Origin: Polytrichum commune
Taxonomy: Eukaryota > Streptophyta > Polytrichopsida > Polytrichales > Polytrichaceae
Reading direction: 5' to 3'
DNA: 64,000 nt
NCBI GenBank assembly: GCA_950295325.1
Contig: OX485806.1
Span: 19,096,001 to 19,160,000 of the forward strand
The translations under genes were made by a program, and so were the position numbers. Positions 1 to 10,027 of this stretch are shown here, piece after piece. Positions within the stretch are counted from its first letter, which is position 1; every line of letters begins with the position of its first letter. The notes beneath the pieces are model-generated. The model worked only from the letters and a program-made list of their open reading frames with translations. It made no database searches and was not told the origin of the DNA.

Positions 1-1
1 T

Positions 2-346
2 GGAAGGATCACAGCTGCACCCTCCAACACCATTCTAGTAGACGATTGCCCTTACAAATCTGTTTGCAATCCGGACGAGTGTGGTATCTTTCCCAACCCA
101 TTCACATCCAATCGGGTGCAAGACGCAGACATGACAAAGGTCCTCCTTCCTTACTTTCAATCATTGTTCTACTCACCAATGTCCGATGCACGCGAATTTG
201 TGGTTAGCCGTAGGTTTGGGCAACAACCTGTACGGCATAACGATGCAGTCAAGGTGGCAGTTTTGAAATCCAACGGGCTTGAAGAAACCGACTCGGAAAT
301 TGTAGAAAAATTGCAAATCGATCGAATAGAAGTAGCAAATAAATAA
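2..346 (+). CDS. FCP1/NLI-interacting-factor-like phosphatase, 3' part (partial at window edge)
   Basis: This is the C-terminal end of a protein whose start lies left of the window. The frame is open from base 2 to a TAA at 344-346. It contains NTILVDDCPYKSVCNP, which matches the acidic HAD motif IV (double Asp) of FCP1-homology (NIF) phosphatases, followed by a hydrophobic segment and a short basic tail. FCP1-domain proteins are Mg-dependent Ser/Thr phosphatases, often acting on nuclear substrates such as the RNA polymerase II tail. The same block, LIDDSPTKSVLNP, occurs in the opposite-strand gene at 1877-2644, so the two are paralogues in convergent orientation. The first few codons could be intron, because AG precedes base 15. 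Family assignment is good; the substrate is unknown. Confidence 0.7.
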   Translation, partial: GRITAAPSNTILVDDCPYKSVCNPDECGIFPNPFTSNRVQDADMTKVLLPYFQSLFYSPMSDAREFVVSRRFGQQPVRHNDAVKVAVLKSNGLEETDSEIVEKLQIDRIEVANK

Positions 347-793
347 GTAGGATTGTATGTCTAGTAACATTGAACACTATATTCGGTATTTGGAGACTTT
401 TTGTTGATTATGAGACTATATAAGGATGCACCTTTCAAAATTGGACCAGTAATGACGACTAAAAATTCCATATGTATAATGGTATGCTACTATTATTATA
501 CATAAAGGCATGGAAGTGAACAAAAATGTGAGGCATACATGAAAATAGTTGCGTATGAAATCACAACTCGTTATGAATGGAAGGGAAGGTGCGAAGAATG
601 AATGGAAGTTGAATGAATTAATTGGGATTGAAATACAATTATAATGGAAATACCATCAATGTCTTGAGTAACTTGGAATAGCATAGAAAGTAAGCACTTA
701 AATATGTTCTACACCTAAGCCCATTTAGGGAGTCCGTCCCACTAGTACGCTTCTAGACGTCACACTAGTCCGACCCATTATTTTTTTTTGCGG
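347..793. other. AT-rich spacer between convergent genes
   Basis: This stretch lies downstream of the + strand FCP1-like gene. It is AT-rich with no convincing coding frame, RNA gene or repeat. It probably holds the 3' UTR and polyadenylation signals of that gene. Confidence 0.4.
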
Positions 794-1830
794 CTAAGCC
801 CTTTTTTTTGGCGGCCTCCATGGCTCTAAAAATCTCAGGCCCACGACTGTATCCTTGTGTGTTGCCTGGACAGGAATATGTGTCGTTCTTGCATGTTTCA
901 GGACGCGCTCCCGAATTGTAAGAGGTGGTATTATAAGTAGAATGCGAGGGTGTTTGCGAAAGGGAACGTCTTGCGCTTCTCCGGAGGGCCAGACAACGAT
1001 CGGACTCGGAAGATGCGGCCTTGAGGGCGTGCCTATCCAAGGAGGACGTGGAGGAGGGCCGGGCACCAAGCGAGCGGGTAACCACCTGCGAAACAACGTC
1101 ATAGGAAGATAAGAATAGGAATGGAGTGGGGAAAATAATGAGGGCGGTTTGGGATGGGCGCTCGTAAAGAGAACGGCACGCAAACGGAAGACAAGGAAAG
1201 CAAAAGCGAGAAAGGGGTTCAGGGTTGAGGAGGGCACCTTGGCTTTGGGGACGTCCATGCGGGGAACGGTGGGAACGAGGGGGGCGTCGACGGGAGCATC
1301 CGGAGCCGATGGAACTATTGCAATTATGTTGGATGGCGGGGGGGAGTCGAGGCGTGGAGGGCCCACGATCGCGGAGGACGTTGCGGGGGGAGGAACGGAG
1401 TCGGCGGGGGAGGTGTGGCAACGGGGGCCTTCCATGCGGAGACACCGGCTCGGCCCGCGACGAGCGACGGCGTCGTCCCTCGAGGGCGAGAGGTGTCCCA
1501 AACGAACGAGCGTCCGTTTCTCCTTGGAGAGGGGGGAGGGCGACGGGGCGTAGGCGCGGGCGACAAGTGGTGGGGGCGGGCTGTTGACGACGCCGTCGTC
1601 GATGCCGACGTCGCGGGAGTAATCCACGGCCGAGGCCGCGTCGACCGCCGAGAACTGGTAGAGGGATGGCATTTGGAAGCCCGTGACGTCGCGGGAAGGG
1701 GAGGCAGGGGGCGAGAGGGGACGGGAAGGGCCGTCGACCACAGGGGCGTCGCATATGGGGGCAGACTATGGGCAAGAACAACAACAACAACAATCACAAC
1801 AACAAAAGACATCCAAAAACGAAGCAAGCA
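794..1830 (-). other. GC-rich block open in several frames, Pro/Ser/Ala-rich if coding
   Basis: Three overlapping frames are open on the minus strand and several on the plus strand, which is expected when GC is high and stop codons are rare. The frame 1741-794 would give a Pro/Ser-rich, low-complexity protein without a recognisable domain. A pyrimidine/TTG-rich run followed by CCCATAG near 1770-1800 could be a splice acceptor for a minus-strand exon. It lies just downstream of the stop of the minus-strand FCP1-like exon. I cannot tell a real disordered protein from a chance open frame. Confidence 0.25.
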
Positions 1831-1876
1831 TTAGTAAATGTGAACCACATGATACAAGCAAAGACATGGAGGCATT

Positions 1877-2644
1877 TCAAATCAATTTATTGAGTTTGGC
1901 GAGCCTCATGATGCTCTTGAATACATTATCGCGGGGGCTTAGCGCCGCATTGCCGAAGGGGTTGGACCTAACAAAAAATGGGATGCTACCGGCGTGGAGC
2001 ACGAGCCTTCTAAGGTAGGGGGCTAGCCTATCGACCAAAAATGTGTCTTGCCTATCGCCGGTCCAAGTGTCCGGGAAGATGACGTTGCCCGGGGGGTTCA
2101 AGACACTCTTGGTGGGGCTGTCGTCGATGAGGACGGTGTTCTCTGGAGTCGGCCACCACCCGTGCGGCGTCCCTTGCAGACGGGGGACGCCTCGCCAGAG
2201 TCTCGAGCGGAGGACCTTGAGGAACTGTTGTCCTCCGCCCCGACCGCCAAACTTGGGCACCGGTTGACCTTTCTCGTCGAGCAGCTCGTCGCAGTCCTCT
2301 TGGCCGAGGACGAGGCAAGGGCTCGGGAGATCGCGGAACAAGAAGTGCACGATGGGCTCGGTGTTCTCCATGACCATGGAGCTCCACACAATGACGTGAG
2401 CGAACTCGACCACCTCGCGAAGGAAGTCACGCAAGCCGGGACGGGCGCGGACAGCCTTGCGGTTAATGAGGGTGTCGAGCTCGCCGTCGTAGTCCCTTTC
2501 GTCGGGGTGACGGAAGGGACGCGTGGGGACCCTTGGGATGTGTTGGGTGTGACACAACACCCCGTTGAGGTCAAAAACGATGAAAGGTTTGTTCCGGGTG
2601 GGAGGTCCACTGGTAGAGGGGTTGCGACCAATCTCCGGGGGGTC
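1877..2644 (-). CDS. FCP1/NLI-interacting-factor-like phosphatase (C-terminal exon)
   Basis: The minus-strand frame runs from a probable splice acceptor (TTCATCACAG just before 2644) to TGA at 1879-1877, giving 255 residues. There is no Met before the catalytic motif, so an upstream exon is needed; I could not find it. Motif I is FDLNGVL (residues 24-30). The nucleophile Asp is present, but the second Asp of the DxD pair is Asn, as I recall for some plant FCP1-like proteins. A motif II-like VIVWSSM and the acidic motif LIDDSPTKS follow. The family acts as Mg-dependent protein phosphatases; the Asn may lower activity. It converges with its paralogue at 2-346. Base composition is much more GC-rich than that paralogue. 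Confidence 0.7.
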   Translation of the reverse strand, partial: DPPEIGRNPSTSGPPTRNKPFIVFDLNGVLCHTQHIPRVPTRPFRHPDERDYDGELDTLINRKAVRARPGLRDFLREVVEFAHVIVWSSMVMENTEPIVHFLFRDLPSPCLVLGQEDCDELLDEKGQPVPKFGGRGGGQQFLKVLRSRLWRGVPRLQGTPHGWWPTPENTVLIDDSPTKSVLNPPGNVIFPDTWTGDRQDTFLVDRLAPYLRRLVLHAGSIPFFVRSNPFGNAALSPRDNVFKSIMRLAKLNKLI

Positions 2645-2778
2645 CTGTGATGAACAACTCGACTAGTTTAATTCTATGATCCAATAATGAAATTTTGCGT
2701 AGAAAATGAAGACGGTGCATTATGGGGAAAGACGAGGAAGTGAGGAGAGTGCAAGGAAAATGTGCTCAAGGGCACACT

Positions 2779-4818
2779 TGCGAACGAGCGTTCGTGAATG
2801 AAGGCTGCGGGGGCGGTGCGCATCATTTACGAGCGCTCGTTCGTGAGCGCGGCTACACGTACATTTACGAGCGGTCGTTCGCGAATGAGGTGGACAGTGG
2901 GTCGCAGCCTTTCACGAACGAGCGTTCGCGAATGAGGTGGGTATGCAAGAATGAACATAATCTCATCAACATATACAACATACGAGAAGGGGTCGAGGGC
3001 AGAGAATTTGAAGCAACGCGATGCAGATAACATAGGCTCATATATTAATCCGTTGAATATTTACATTTCTCACGTGATAGTCTATCACATTTTCCTAAGG
3101 CAAAATGATGCCGTGTCCTACAAAACTGTTCGGCCCTAAGGGGGACCGCTGAAGAGGGCTCTCGCAAGGCCACTGGATGTCGATGAAGAGAAAAACATCG
3201 CGATGTTAGAGAGGTTACGAACGCGCGTTCGTTAAAAAATGGTATTCTCAGAGGAGAGTTACCTCGTCATCGGGGGGAGGGGTAGCGGCGCTGGACCGAG
3301 CAGCAGGTCCCTCCTCAACGATTAACGAACGCGCGTTCGTAACCTCCCCAGCTACAGCCGCCTCTGTCTCCATGGCCTCTGCCTCACGCTCCGGTTGAGA
3401 GGCCTGTGTCGCCTGGATGCGCAGTGCGTCTTCTTCCTCGGCGCCCAGGTCGAGCGCGTCCATCCTGACATCCTCCATCCACGCCGCATGGGTTTCTTCC
3501 ACGTCCATCCCATGCACCCCTGGTGCGTCATTGGGGCTCCCCTGCGTGTCCTCCACAATGACCATGTCAGTGTGTCGCGCAGAGTCATCGCCATGTCTGT
3601 CTACTACCCTGGGGACGACGGTGAAAGACGATGCATCGGTGTATGAGGGCAGTCCTACCCTTGAAGGGGGAGGGATGAGGACTGGAGGACCTGAAGATTC
3701 ACGAACGCGCGTTCGTAAATCCTCGTCCTCCTGGATGGCCGCCGCCACAGCATCGTGGGAGGTGGTCGAGGGAACCTCTGGTGGCGGAGGAGTGCCAACA
3801 GGCGTGGGGTGGGGCGCCTGCTGGCGGGAAGGCCCTCCGGTGAACATGCCCGGTGGAGGGGATTGGGAGGGGTATCCTCCAGTGAAGGGGTAGGCCGGCT
3901 GGGGGGGCGCCGAGAAGCTCTGCATACGCTGGAGCATGGCGAGGATGGCGTCCGTCTTCTCGTTCGACTGCCTCAGCTCCTCCTGAATTGCGAACATTTT
4001 CTTGGCATTCTCCTCTGCCGCCTTCGCCATGTCCTCCTTCATCTTTTGCTCGAGCTTGGCGTTAAGCTCGGCGACGGACAACGCCTCCTCTTTGACCCTC
4101 TTGTTTTTGTCAAAGTCTACCCCCAGCTCGACCATGATCTCCATGTCGCCCTCGTCCTCATCGGAGACCTCGATGATTGCCCCCGGAGGCAGCTCCACGT
4201 AGGGGGTCTTCTTCATCCTCCGCCTCGTGTTGCGGTACTGGTCCAACGTCGGTCGGGACCGTTGGTCCAGAAGGTCGAGGTTCTCCATCTTGGGAACCAC
4301 GATCGGCCTGGGCGACACGGATGTCGAGCATCCCCCGGGAGTGCCGAATGCCTCCGCTCCAGACGTTCTCGCGGGGAGGACATCTTGGGTTGTCCCCGCC
4401 GACGACCCCGTGTATCCACCCGGAGTCCCTTGCACGTCGGATGGATTTCCCGACGGCGCCAAAATGCGGAGAGGAGTGACGTCCAAGGATCGGAGGATCG
4501 CCTCGACGTTGTAGGAGGGCGCGGGCTCGTCGTCGTCCGTCTCCATGGCGGGCATGCCTTCGTCGACGGGCATGTTGATGTCCGTCCTCGGGAGGGACAT
4601 GTCCTCCAGGTCCATCGTGGAGGCCTTCGCCCTGTGCACGTGGAAGTCCTCCTCGTCGATGGCTTCAATGAAGCTGTTGACGACCAGCCCCAGCATCTGA
4701 GATTCAAGCAAATACGTTAGAAAATACGAACGTGCGTTCGTAAACATCAACGACGAGAAACAATGTCATCAAACCCAAGACAAGTTGAGGTGAACTTTAC
4801 GAACGAGCGTTCGTAAAT
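2779..4818. repeat. Palindromic 22-bp repeat family, cluster A (9 copies)
   Basis: The consensus is half-site TTTACGAACG, two variable bases, then the reverse complement of the half-site. Copies sit at about 2779-2797, 2826-2846, 2864-2886 and 2910-2931 (these four degenerate), then 3214-3235, 3322-3343, 3698-3719, 4723-4744 and 4797-4818. The copies at 3322 and 3698 lie inside the last exon of the minus-strand gene and are translated. Those at 4723 and 4797 lie in its intron 2. The rest are 3' of the gene. Confidence 0.9.
2860..3345. repeat. 3' end of the ParB/methyltransferase-like locus, duplicated at 12310-12790
   Basis: This segment holds two palindrome copies, the gene's 3' flank and its last coding bases. 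It aligns in direct orientation with 12310-12790. Shared landmarks are a GTGGGTCGCA-type stretch near 2900, 'GTGATAGT.TATC' near 3075, 'CCTACAAAAC' near 3118, 'GCGCTGG.CCGA.CAGCAG' near 3290 and the palindromes between them. I judge identity at about 70 percent by eye. Confidence 0.75.
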
Positions 4819-7579
4819 ATTAGTTGGAGAGCTTACCATCGCAGCGTACATGAACTTGCTGCCGCCACAAACGTTGTACACGGTCTCTCCGCTTATTGCC
4901 ACGCTCTGCAAAACGGAGACGTAGAACTCCAACCTGAGTTCCATCGCCGGGAAGACAGTGTACAAGGTCTCCTGCAGCAGATCCTTGGGAGGGGGATGGG
5001 GGATGCTGTAGATCTTCTTGAACGTAGTGTTCGCCTTGACAGGGGCTCGCCCATTCCGCAGCGCGTTGTACGTCAAGAAGACGAGGCTGACCGCCCCCAC
5101 CTGTTTGTTCCCCCTGGCCTCGTTGATGGCCACGATCCCTTCCGTCTTGGCGGGCACGTAAGTGCTGTGGAAGATGCTGTACTCAAATTTGATCGACTTC
5201 TCGTACAGGTCGACTACAGCAGAGAGCTTCTCCTGCTCGACTATCCACAGCCAAACGTGAGGCTCCCTCATGTCCGGAGACTTGTGCTCCTTGAACTTGG
5301 CCATGAAGGGGTCGTAGAAAGGTATGTCCTTCCCCCCCTGCCTCGACGCACCGGGGATCCCCCTGAAATCGATCAGGGCAAATGGGCACCCCCGTCGATC
5401 CTCCCTCACCTCGGCCCTGCTCATGGTCCGGTCCCACTTGGAAAATGTCACCCTCTCCACTCCTTTTGTCAACAGACAAAATCTGGCCACTCCTTCGAAT
5501 GTGGCCAACCTCTTCCGCGTCAAAAAGCTTCTGTATTGCTCCACCTCCTGGGGATCCGTCTCGGTTTTCTTTGTCCTCTTGTTCCCCTTCTGCTTCAAAA
5601 TGGAGGCGTGCTCCTTGACAAGACAACGCATTGAGGGTCCGGAGATGTTGTAGTCGACCTTGAACATCTTCCAGCTGGCCCAATTAATGTCTCCGTCGGC
5701 TAGGATGAGTGCGTACTCTGGTATTAGGGCGCTCAACTCCCTCATTGCAGCAGTCTTCAGCTTGCGGTGTTCGCACCATTCCTTGATGGAATACGTGCCG
5801 GGCTTGTGTCTTGGCCTCTTCAAAAATATCTTCGGGTATGGGATGGTTTTTCCCACAGTGTTCCCAAGAAGATGCACCGCGCACCTCTGCAACTCGGACT
5901 CTGTTAACCCTTGAAGGGACCTGAAGAACTCCCTCAGTAGTGGAGGGGCCTCCCCGGTCTTCTCCGCGCTGTACTTCTCCTCGGTGTCGGGGTTGACCAG
6001 ATCGCCCGAGCTGTGCGCATCAAAAAATTGTGTCCACAACTCCCAAGTGTCCCTGTTGCAACAGATGAGGCGGAGCTCACCCTTGAGCTCCAGGACAGAC
6101 TTGGTTGTTGTAGACTTCATGTCGATGGAGGAGAACTTGTCCACCATCGCGTCGCAGAATGCCTGCAGCAAGAAAAACATCAGTAACGCACAAAATACGA
6201 ACGCACGTTCGTAAGTTTGAATGTCAAAGAACTTGAAAATTTGAATGTCAAAGATATTTACGAACGTTCGTTCGTAAACTCACCTTCCATTGTGGAGACG
6301 GCGTCTTCGCGTTCTCCCTTTCTTCAGGGGGGCACCCGTGGGCGACCCAGACGTCCCTTGCAGCCACTATGTTGGCTGCCCACGACGCCTCGAAGGCCTT
6401 GATTTTGTTGCCGGAGTTGAGGAAGGTGGATATCTTCCGCAGCTTGTCCCAATCGTCCGACCACACCAAGAACGCCTTCCAGTAGCGCAAGTCCTCCTTC
6501 AGCTCATGCTGGAAGTTGTCGTCCTTGAGAATTATTTGGGACGCCTCCAAGCTGTGTTGGCCGTCTATGATCCAGAACTCTCCATTCTGGATCCGTGGCC
6601 AGTCCTTCTCCGTCGGACGGGATGTCAGCCCCTTCGGCATGACGCAGACGGTCTGCCTGTCCCACTTGACGTTGTTCATTAGATTATTTATCTGCCACTT
6701 CACACCACCGCTTTCGCGAGAGCGAACCACCCATTTGTTGGGGGACATCTCGCACTTGAAGCAGTCCACGTTGAATGTGAAGTGGCGTCCCATGGGCCAG
6801 CAATCCTTCGAGTAGTTGTTGAAGTCTCGAAGGATCCTCGTGGCCTTCACAGCGTCAGGGTTCTCACCCTTTTTCAAGGGGGTGGGCATTACGACAGGCG
6901 AGGTCACCTCTGCGGTCTCCGTTACTCCCGATTTCTCCATCTCCTCCCTTGTCCTCTTCAATGGCGTGGAGTGTCTACTGGGGCCCTCCGTCGCCCTGCT
7001 AGCGGAAGGCACAGGCCTGGGTGCACTTCTAGATCCTCCTGCCCCTGATGTGGATGGTTTCCTGGGGCTCTTCTTCTTCTTGTTTGCCTCAGTGACCACA
7101 CTGTTGTATTTGGAGATGTTCAATGCAAGGGCGGTCAATTTCCTTGCAGTCCAGTATGGGCTCAACGCATATTTGGAGAAGAGGCCGTCCAGGTCGAAGT
7201 GCTTGGCATCTTCCGCTACGTTATTGGTGGCGTATTGGTAGGAGAAGGTATTTTTCTGAAAATGCAACAAGAGGTTGATATGATCCTTCTTGTTCTTCAT
7301 GTCCAGAATTACATACTCCCCCTGGGCCTCTATGGACTCTATCTCCCACGTCTTCATTTGAACCCACTGTTCGGGCTGGTCCGGTCTTGTCTCCAGCTCG
7401 TAGGTGAAGCGCATGCAGAAGAGGCCGTCCCCGATCTTCTCTGGCAGTGCCGTCCACTCCCCCATGAAGTCTTCCTTGGGGACATAGTTGTCGTTGCCGT
7501 TATCGTCTAACACCGACTCTGGGAGGCCATCGACCTTCACCGCGAACATCTCAATGGCGCTTCTGCTTGATCTTGCCAT
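3248..7579 (-). CDS. Large ParB-like / degenerate DNA-methyltransferase-like protein, three exons
   Basis: Three minus-strand exons, 7579-6284, 6162-4837 and 4696-3248, join in phase 0 through good sites (AAG|GTGAGT, TGCAG|GC, ATG|GTAAGC, CTCAG|AT) to give 1356 residues. Residues about 336-347 read IIDGQHSLEAS and are followed by an FLNSGNK motif, as in ParB-type N-terminal domains. Exon 2 has the layout of an N6-adenine methyltransferase: ALIDFRG where DPPW/Y is expected (about 694-700), HVWLWIVEQ (about 734) and a glycine-rich TVYNVCGGSKFMYAAM at its end like the SAM-binding motif. The missing DPPW suggests no catalysis. Exon 3 carries an IIEVSDEDE SUMO-binding-like patch (about 1048), a coiled coil (about 1072-1134) and a Pro-rich tail. 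A basic NLS-like run is at about 166-174. An acceptor-like TTGCAG directly before the ATG hints at a 5' UTR intron. The domain calls are inference. Confidence 0.6.
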
Positions 7580-8239
7580 CTGCAACAGAATATAAACAAT
7601 TAGTGACTTTACGAACGAACGTTCGTAAGTGACATGCATATCCCACAGACTACGCAGTGTTAATGCGTCTTTGCAATTGATGTAATTATATTTACGAACG
7701 TTCGCTCGTAAATGAGGGGTTGCAAGATCATATAAATTTTTAGTATTGAGTTTACGAACGAGCGTTCGTAAAAGATATGAAGATCAAAGAGACTACTTGT
7801 CATGAATGTGTTTGTAATATATTTGGTTATTTTTACGAACGATCGTTCGTAAAAGATATAGGTTTTATAGGTTTGGATTCATTTACGAACGTGCGTTCGT
7901 AAGTATGTCCATTTGGTCTATCTTTTCGGATATTTGGTTGATTTATCTTTTGTAAGTACATGTGATTTGTCTTATTGGTGTTCGCAAAATTGTATTTGTT
8001 CTTTAGATATTCATAGAGGTTCATATTTAAGTTAAGGTTCCTTCTGAGTGATATTTTGAGTATATTTACGAACGTGCGTTCGTAAATATAGATCATTTCA
8101 AAGAACGTGGAGTGCGTATTTACGAACGCACGTTCGTAAATGGAGGTTCGGTATGCAGTGTATGTCCATTTACGAACGAGCGTTCGTAAATGGAGGTGGG
8201 TATGCAGTGTATGTCCATTTACGAACGAGCGTTCGTATA
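6193..8239. repeat. Palindromic 22-bp repeat family, cluster B (11 copies)
   Basis: Copies lie at about 6194-6215 and 6257-6278 (both in intron 1 of the minus-strand gene), 7608-7629 (just upstream of its ATG), 7691-7712, 7751-7772, 7832-7853, 7882-7903, 8065-8086, 8119-8140, 8169-8190 and 8218-8239. The last three are spaced 49-50 bp apart and share the spacer 'TATGCAGTGTATGTCCA', so they are a short tandem duplication. The central two bases vary (CA, TT, AA, AG, AT, TG) while the arms stay almost perfect. Confidence 0.9.
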
Positions 8240-8778
8240 TGTGATGGTTTTGGGATCCCCTGTCCGTACATATATGTATTCGTGTATATACGAATACGTA
8301 TATATACGTATATGTATATAACTCACTTATTAGCTACTCTGCTTGCAGCCGTGCCTGCAAAATTTTGGTCAGAATGATGCAATTCTTCAATCATAAAGCA
8401 ATTGAGATGCAGAATGAGATGCAGAATGAAACATGAAGAAAAGAGTGATAGTTCACATTGCATGTAACAAAAGAAATTGAATTCAAGAAGCAACATTTTC
8501 AGAATGTGAGAGGAGTTGGAAAGGATAACAAATTACATTGAAATGCTGCACACTGCAATCCCTGCTTCTTCTCTTAAGTTTCTGAAAATCCCAGAAATCC
8601 TCACAACTGCACACTCAATTGCCTTTCAAATGCACACTCAGATAACTCTCTAATGCAGACCTCAAGCCTTCACAGCTTATATACAAACCCTAGTATACTC
8701 CTATGTACACAAAACTCACAACCTTGTAGCTCTCAAGCTTCTGAACTCTTAAGCAAACCCTAAACTCTCAAGCTTCCC
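8240..8778. other. AT-rich spacer without a recognisable gene
   Basis: It opens with an AT-rich hairpin-prone stretch (GTATTCG...CGAATAC at about 8277-8300 within TATA/CGTATA runs). The rest is non-coding. It interrupts the palindrome-bearing region, which resumes at 11588. Confidence 0.4.
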
Positions 8779-9110
8779 TAAACTCTCAAGCTTCACTTCT
8801 GAAGCTTCCCTAAACTCTCAAGCTTCACTTCTGAAGCTTCCTTAAACTCTCAAGCTTCAACTCTGAAGCTTCCTTAAACTCTGAAGCTTCAACTCTGAAG
8901 CTTCCTTAAACTCTCAAGCTTCTAAAGATCACCCTCAAGCTCTCAATCCGAAACTCTGAAGCTTTCCTACTCAAGCTCTCAAGCTTTTGAAACTCACAAA
9001 CTCTCACACTGAAAGCTTTCACAAACTCACAAGCTTTCACAATGAAAGCTTTCACAAACTCAAAAGCTTTCACACAAGCTCTCAATCTGAAATCTCTCAA
9101 AACTTGCAAC
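8779..9110. repeat. Minisatellite, 32-bp unit rich in AAGCTT
   Basis: Starts of TAAACTCT at 8779, 8811, 8843, 8875 and 8907 give an exact 32-bp period. The unit combines CTCAAGCTTC with CTGAAGCTTCC. From about 8940 to 9110 the array decays into related units built on GAAAGCTTTCACAAACTC. Short open frames here are products of the repeat. Confidence 0.85.
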
Positions 9111-9291
9111 AAAACTAATTTAAAACTTCAAGACTAAAAAAAGCAAGAGCTTCGCTCTCTAAACGCTCCGCTCCTCCTCTCCTCGAAATGACAAATGAGG
9201 AGAAGAGGAAGGGGCGCGGGGAGGTAGGTGCGCCGCTAGGGTTTCCCAGCACCTGCCACGTGGCACAACTCCACTGGCTAGGGTTGGGAGA

Positions 9292-9367
9292 GAGATGGGA
9301 TGGGATGGTATGGGAGGTGATGGGAAGGGATGGGATGGGATGGGATGCGATGGGAGATGGGAGATGG
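9292..9367. repeat. GGGAT pentanucleotide microsatellite
   Basis: An imperfect run of ATGGG/GGGAT units follows a GC-rich stretch at 9170-9290. No gene is visible around it. Confidence 0.8.
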
Positions 9368-9919
9368 TTGTATATTGGAACCCTTCATGTTATTCTCATG
9401 CTTTGACATATTTATATGTAATGGACGCGTTTAAGGCATTAACTTGACAAGCTTAGTTCAAATACATGAATTTTACTCATTTTATTTCCTTAGTACCTCT
9501 ACATTTGGATTCCTTGTAAACATATTTTAGGAAAATATGCTCAGTTAATTCGTAATAAACAATGCATGTCACTCCCTAGGTTGTCAATGTAGAATCCACC
9601 CCCAAAGATATATATCTGGTGTTTTAAAATATAGTTTATGTAAGAGCTAGATATCTTTCAATTAATTCGATGGTTCCTCAAATAAATATTACATGCAAAA
9701 AAGAATTCATAATAATATGAGATTGCGCAGAGTTGCTATACGATAGGATGTCAATTCAAGTTCTAATATTAGGTGTTAGCTTGAACTAATGCATTTCTGG
9801 AGTGGTCAACTATTTTGCTAGCATCAACTACGAGCTTGCGATGAATGAAGTTAATGCAATTACAAGGGTTTTTGAGGAGTCAATATTGTTTGTGTGTGTA
9901 ATGTATCCTAGTAACAATC

Positions 9920-10027
9920 TAAAACCTAAACCCAAATACCACATACACAACTTTCACAAACCCTAAACCCCTAAACCCTACCCCCAAACCCTTACCCTAA
10001 ACCCTAACCGCAAACCCTAAACCCTAC
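9920..10027. repeat. Interstitial degenerate plant telomeric repeat (CCCTAAA)n
   Basis: About a dozen CCCTAAA, CCCTAAC and ACCCCTAAA units with spacing errors lie between about 9920 and 10027. An isolated CCAAACCCTAAAA occurs near 10454. The motif is the standard plant telomere repeat, here internal and diverged. Confidence 0.8.

Noticed and set aside
2048-2650. 200-codon plus-strand frame opposite the FCP1-like exon
   Set aside because: The minus frame carries the HAD motifs; this one is its complement.
3755-4720. 321-codon plus-strand frame opposite exon 3 of the ParB-like gene
   Set aside because: It is an antisense shadow of a GC-rich exon; the minus strand has coherent splice sites and motifs.
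4996-5634. 212-codon plus-strand frame opposite exon 2
   Set aside because: Antisense shadow, no motifs.
2644-8239. Endogenous giant-virus insertion
   Set aside because: GC contrast and a methyltransferase-like domain made me consider it, but the gene has spliceosomal introns and no viral hallmark gene lies nearby.
8380-9120. Solo LTR
   Set aside because: TG...CA ends and a target duplication could not be found; the region is a minisatellite.
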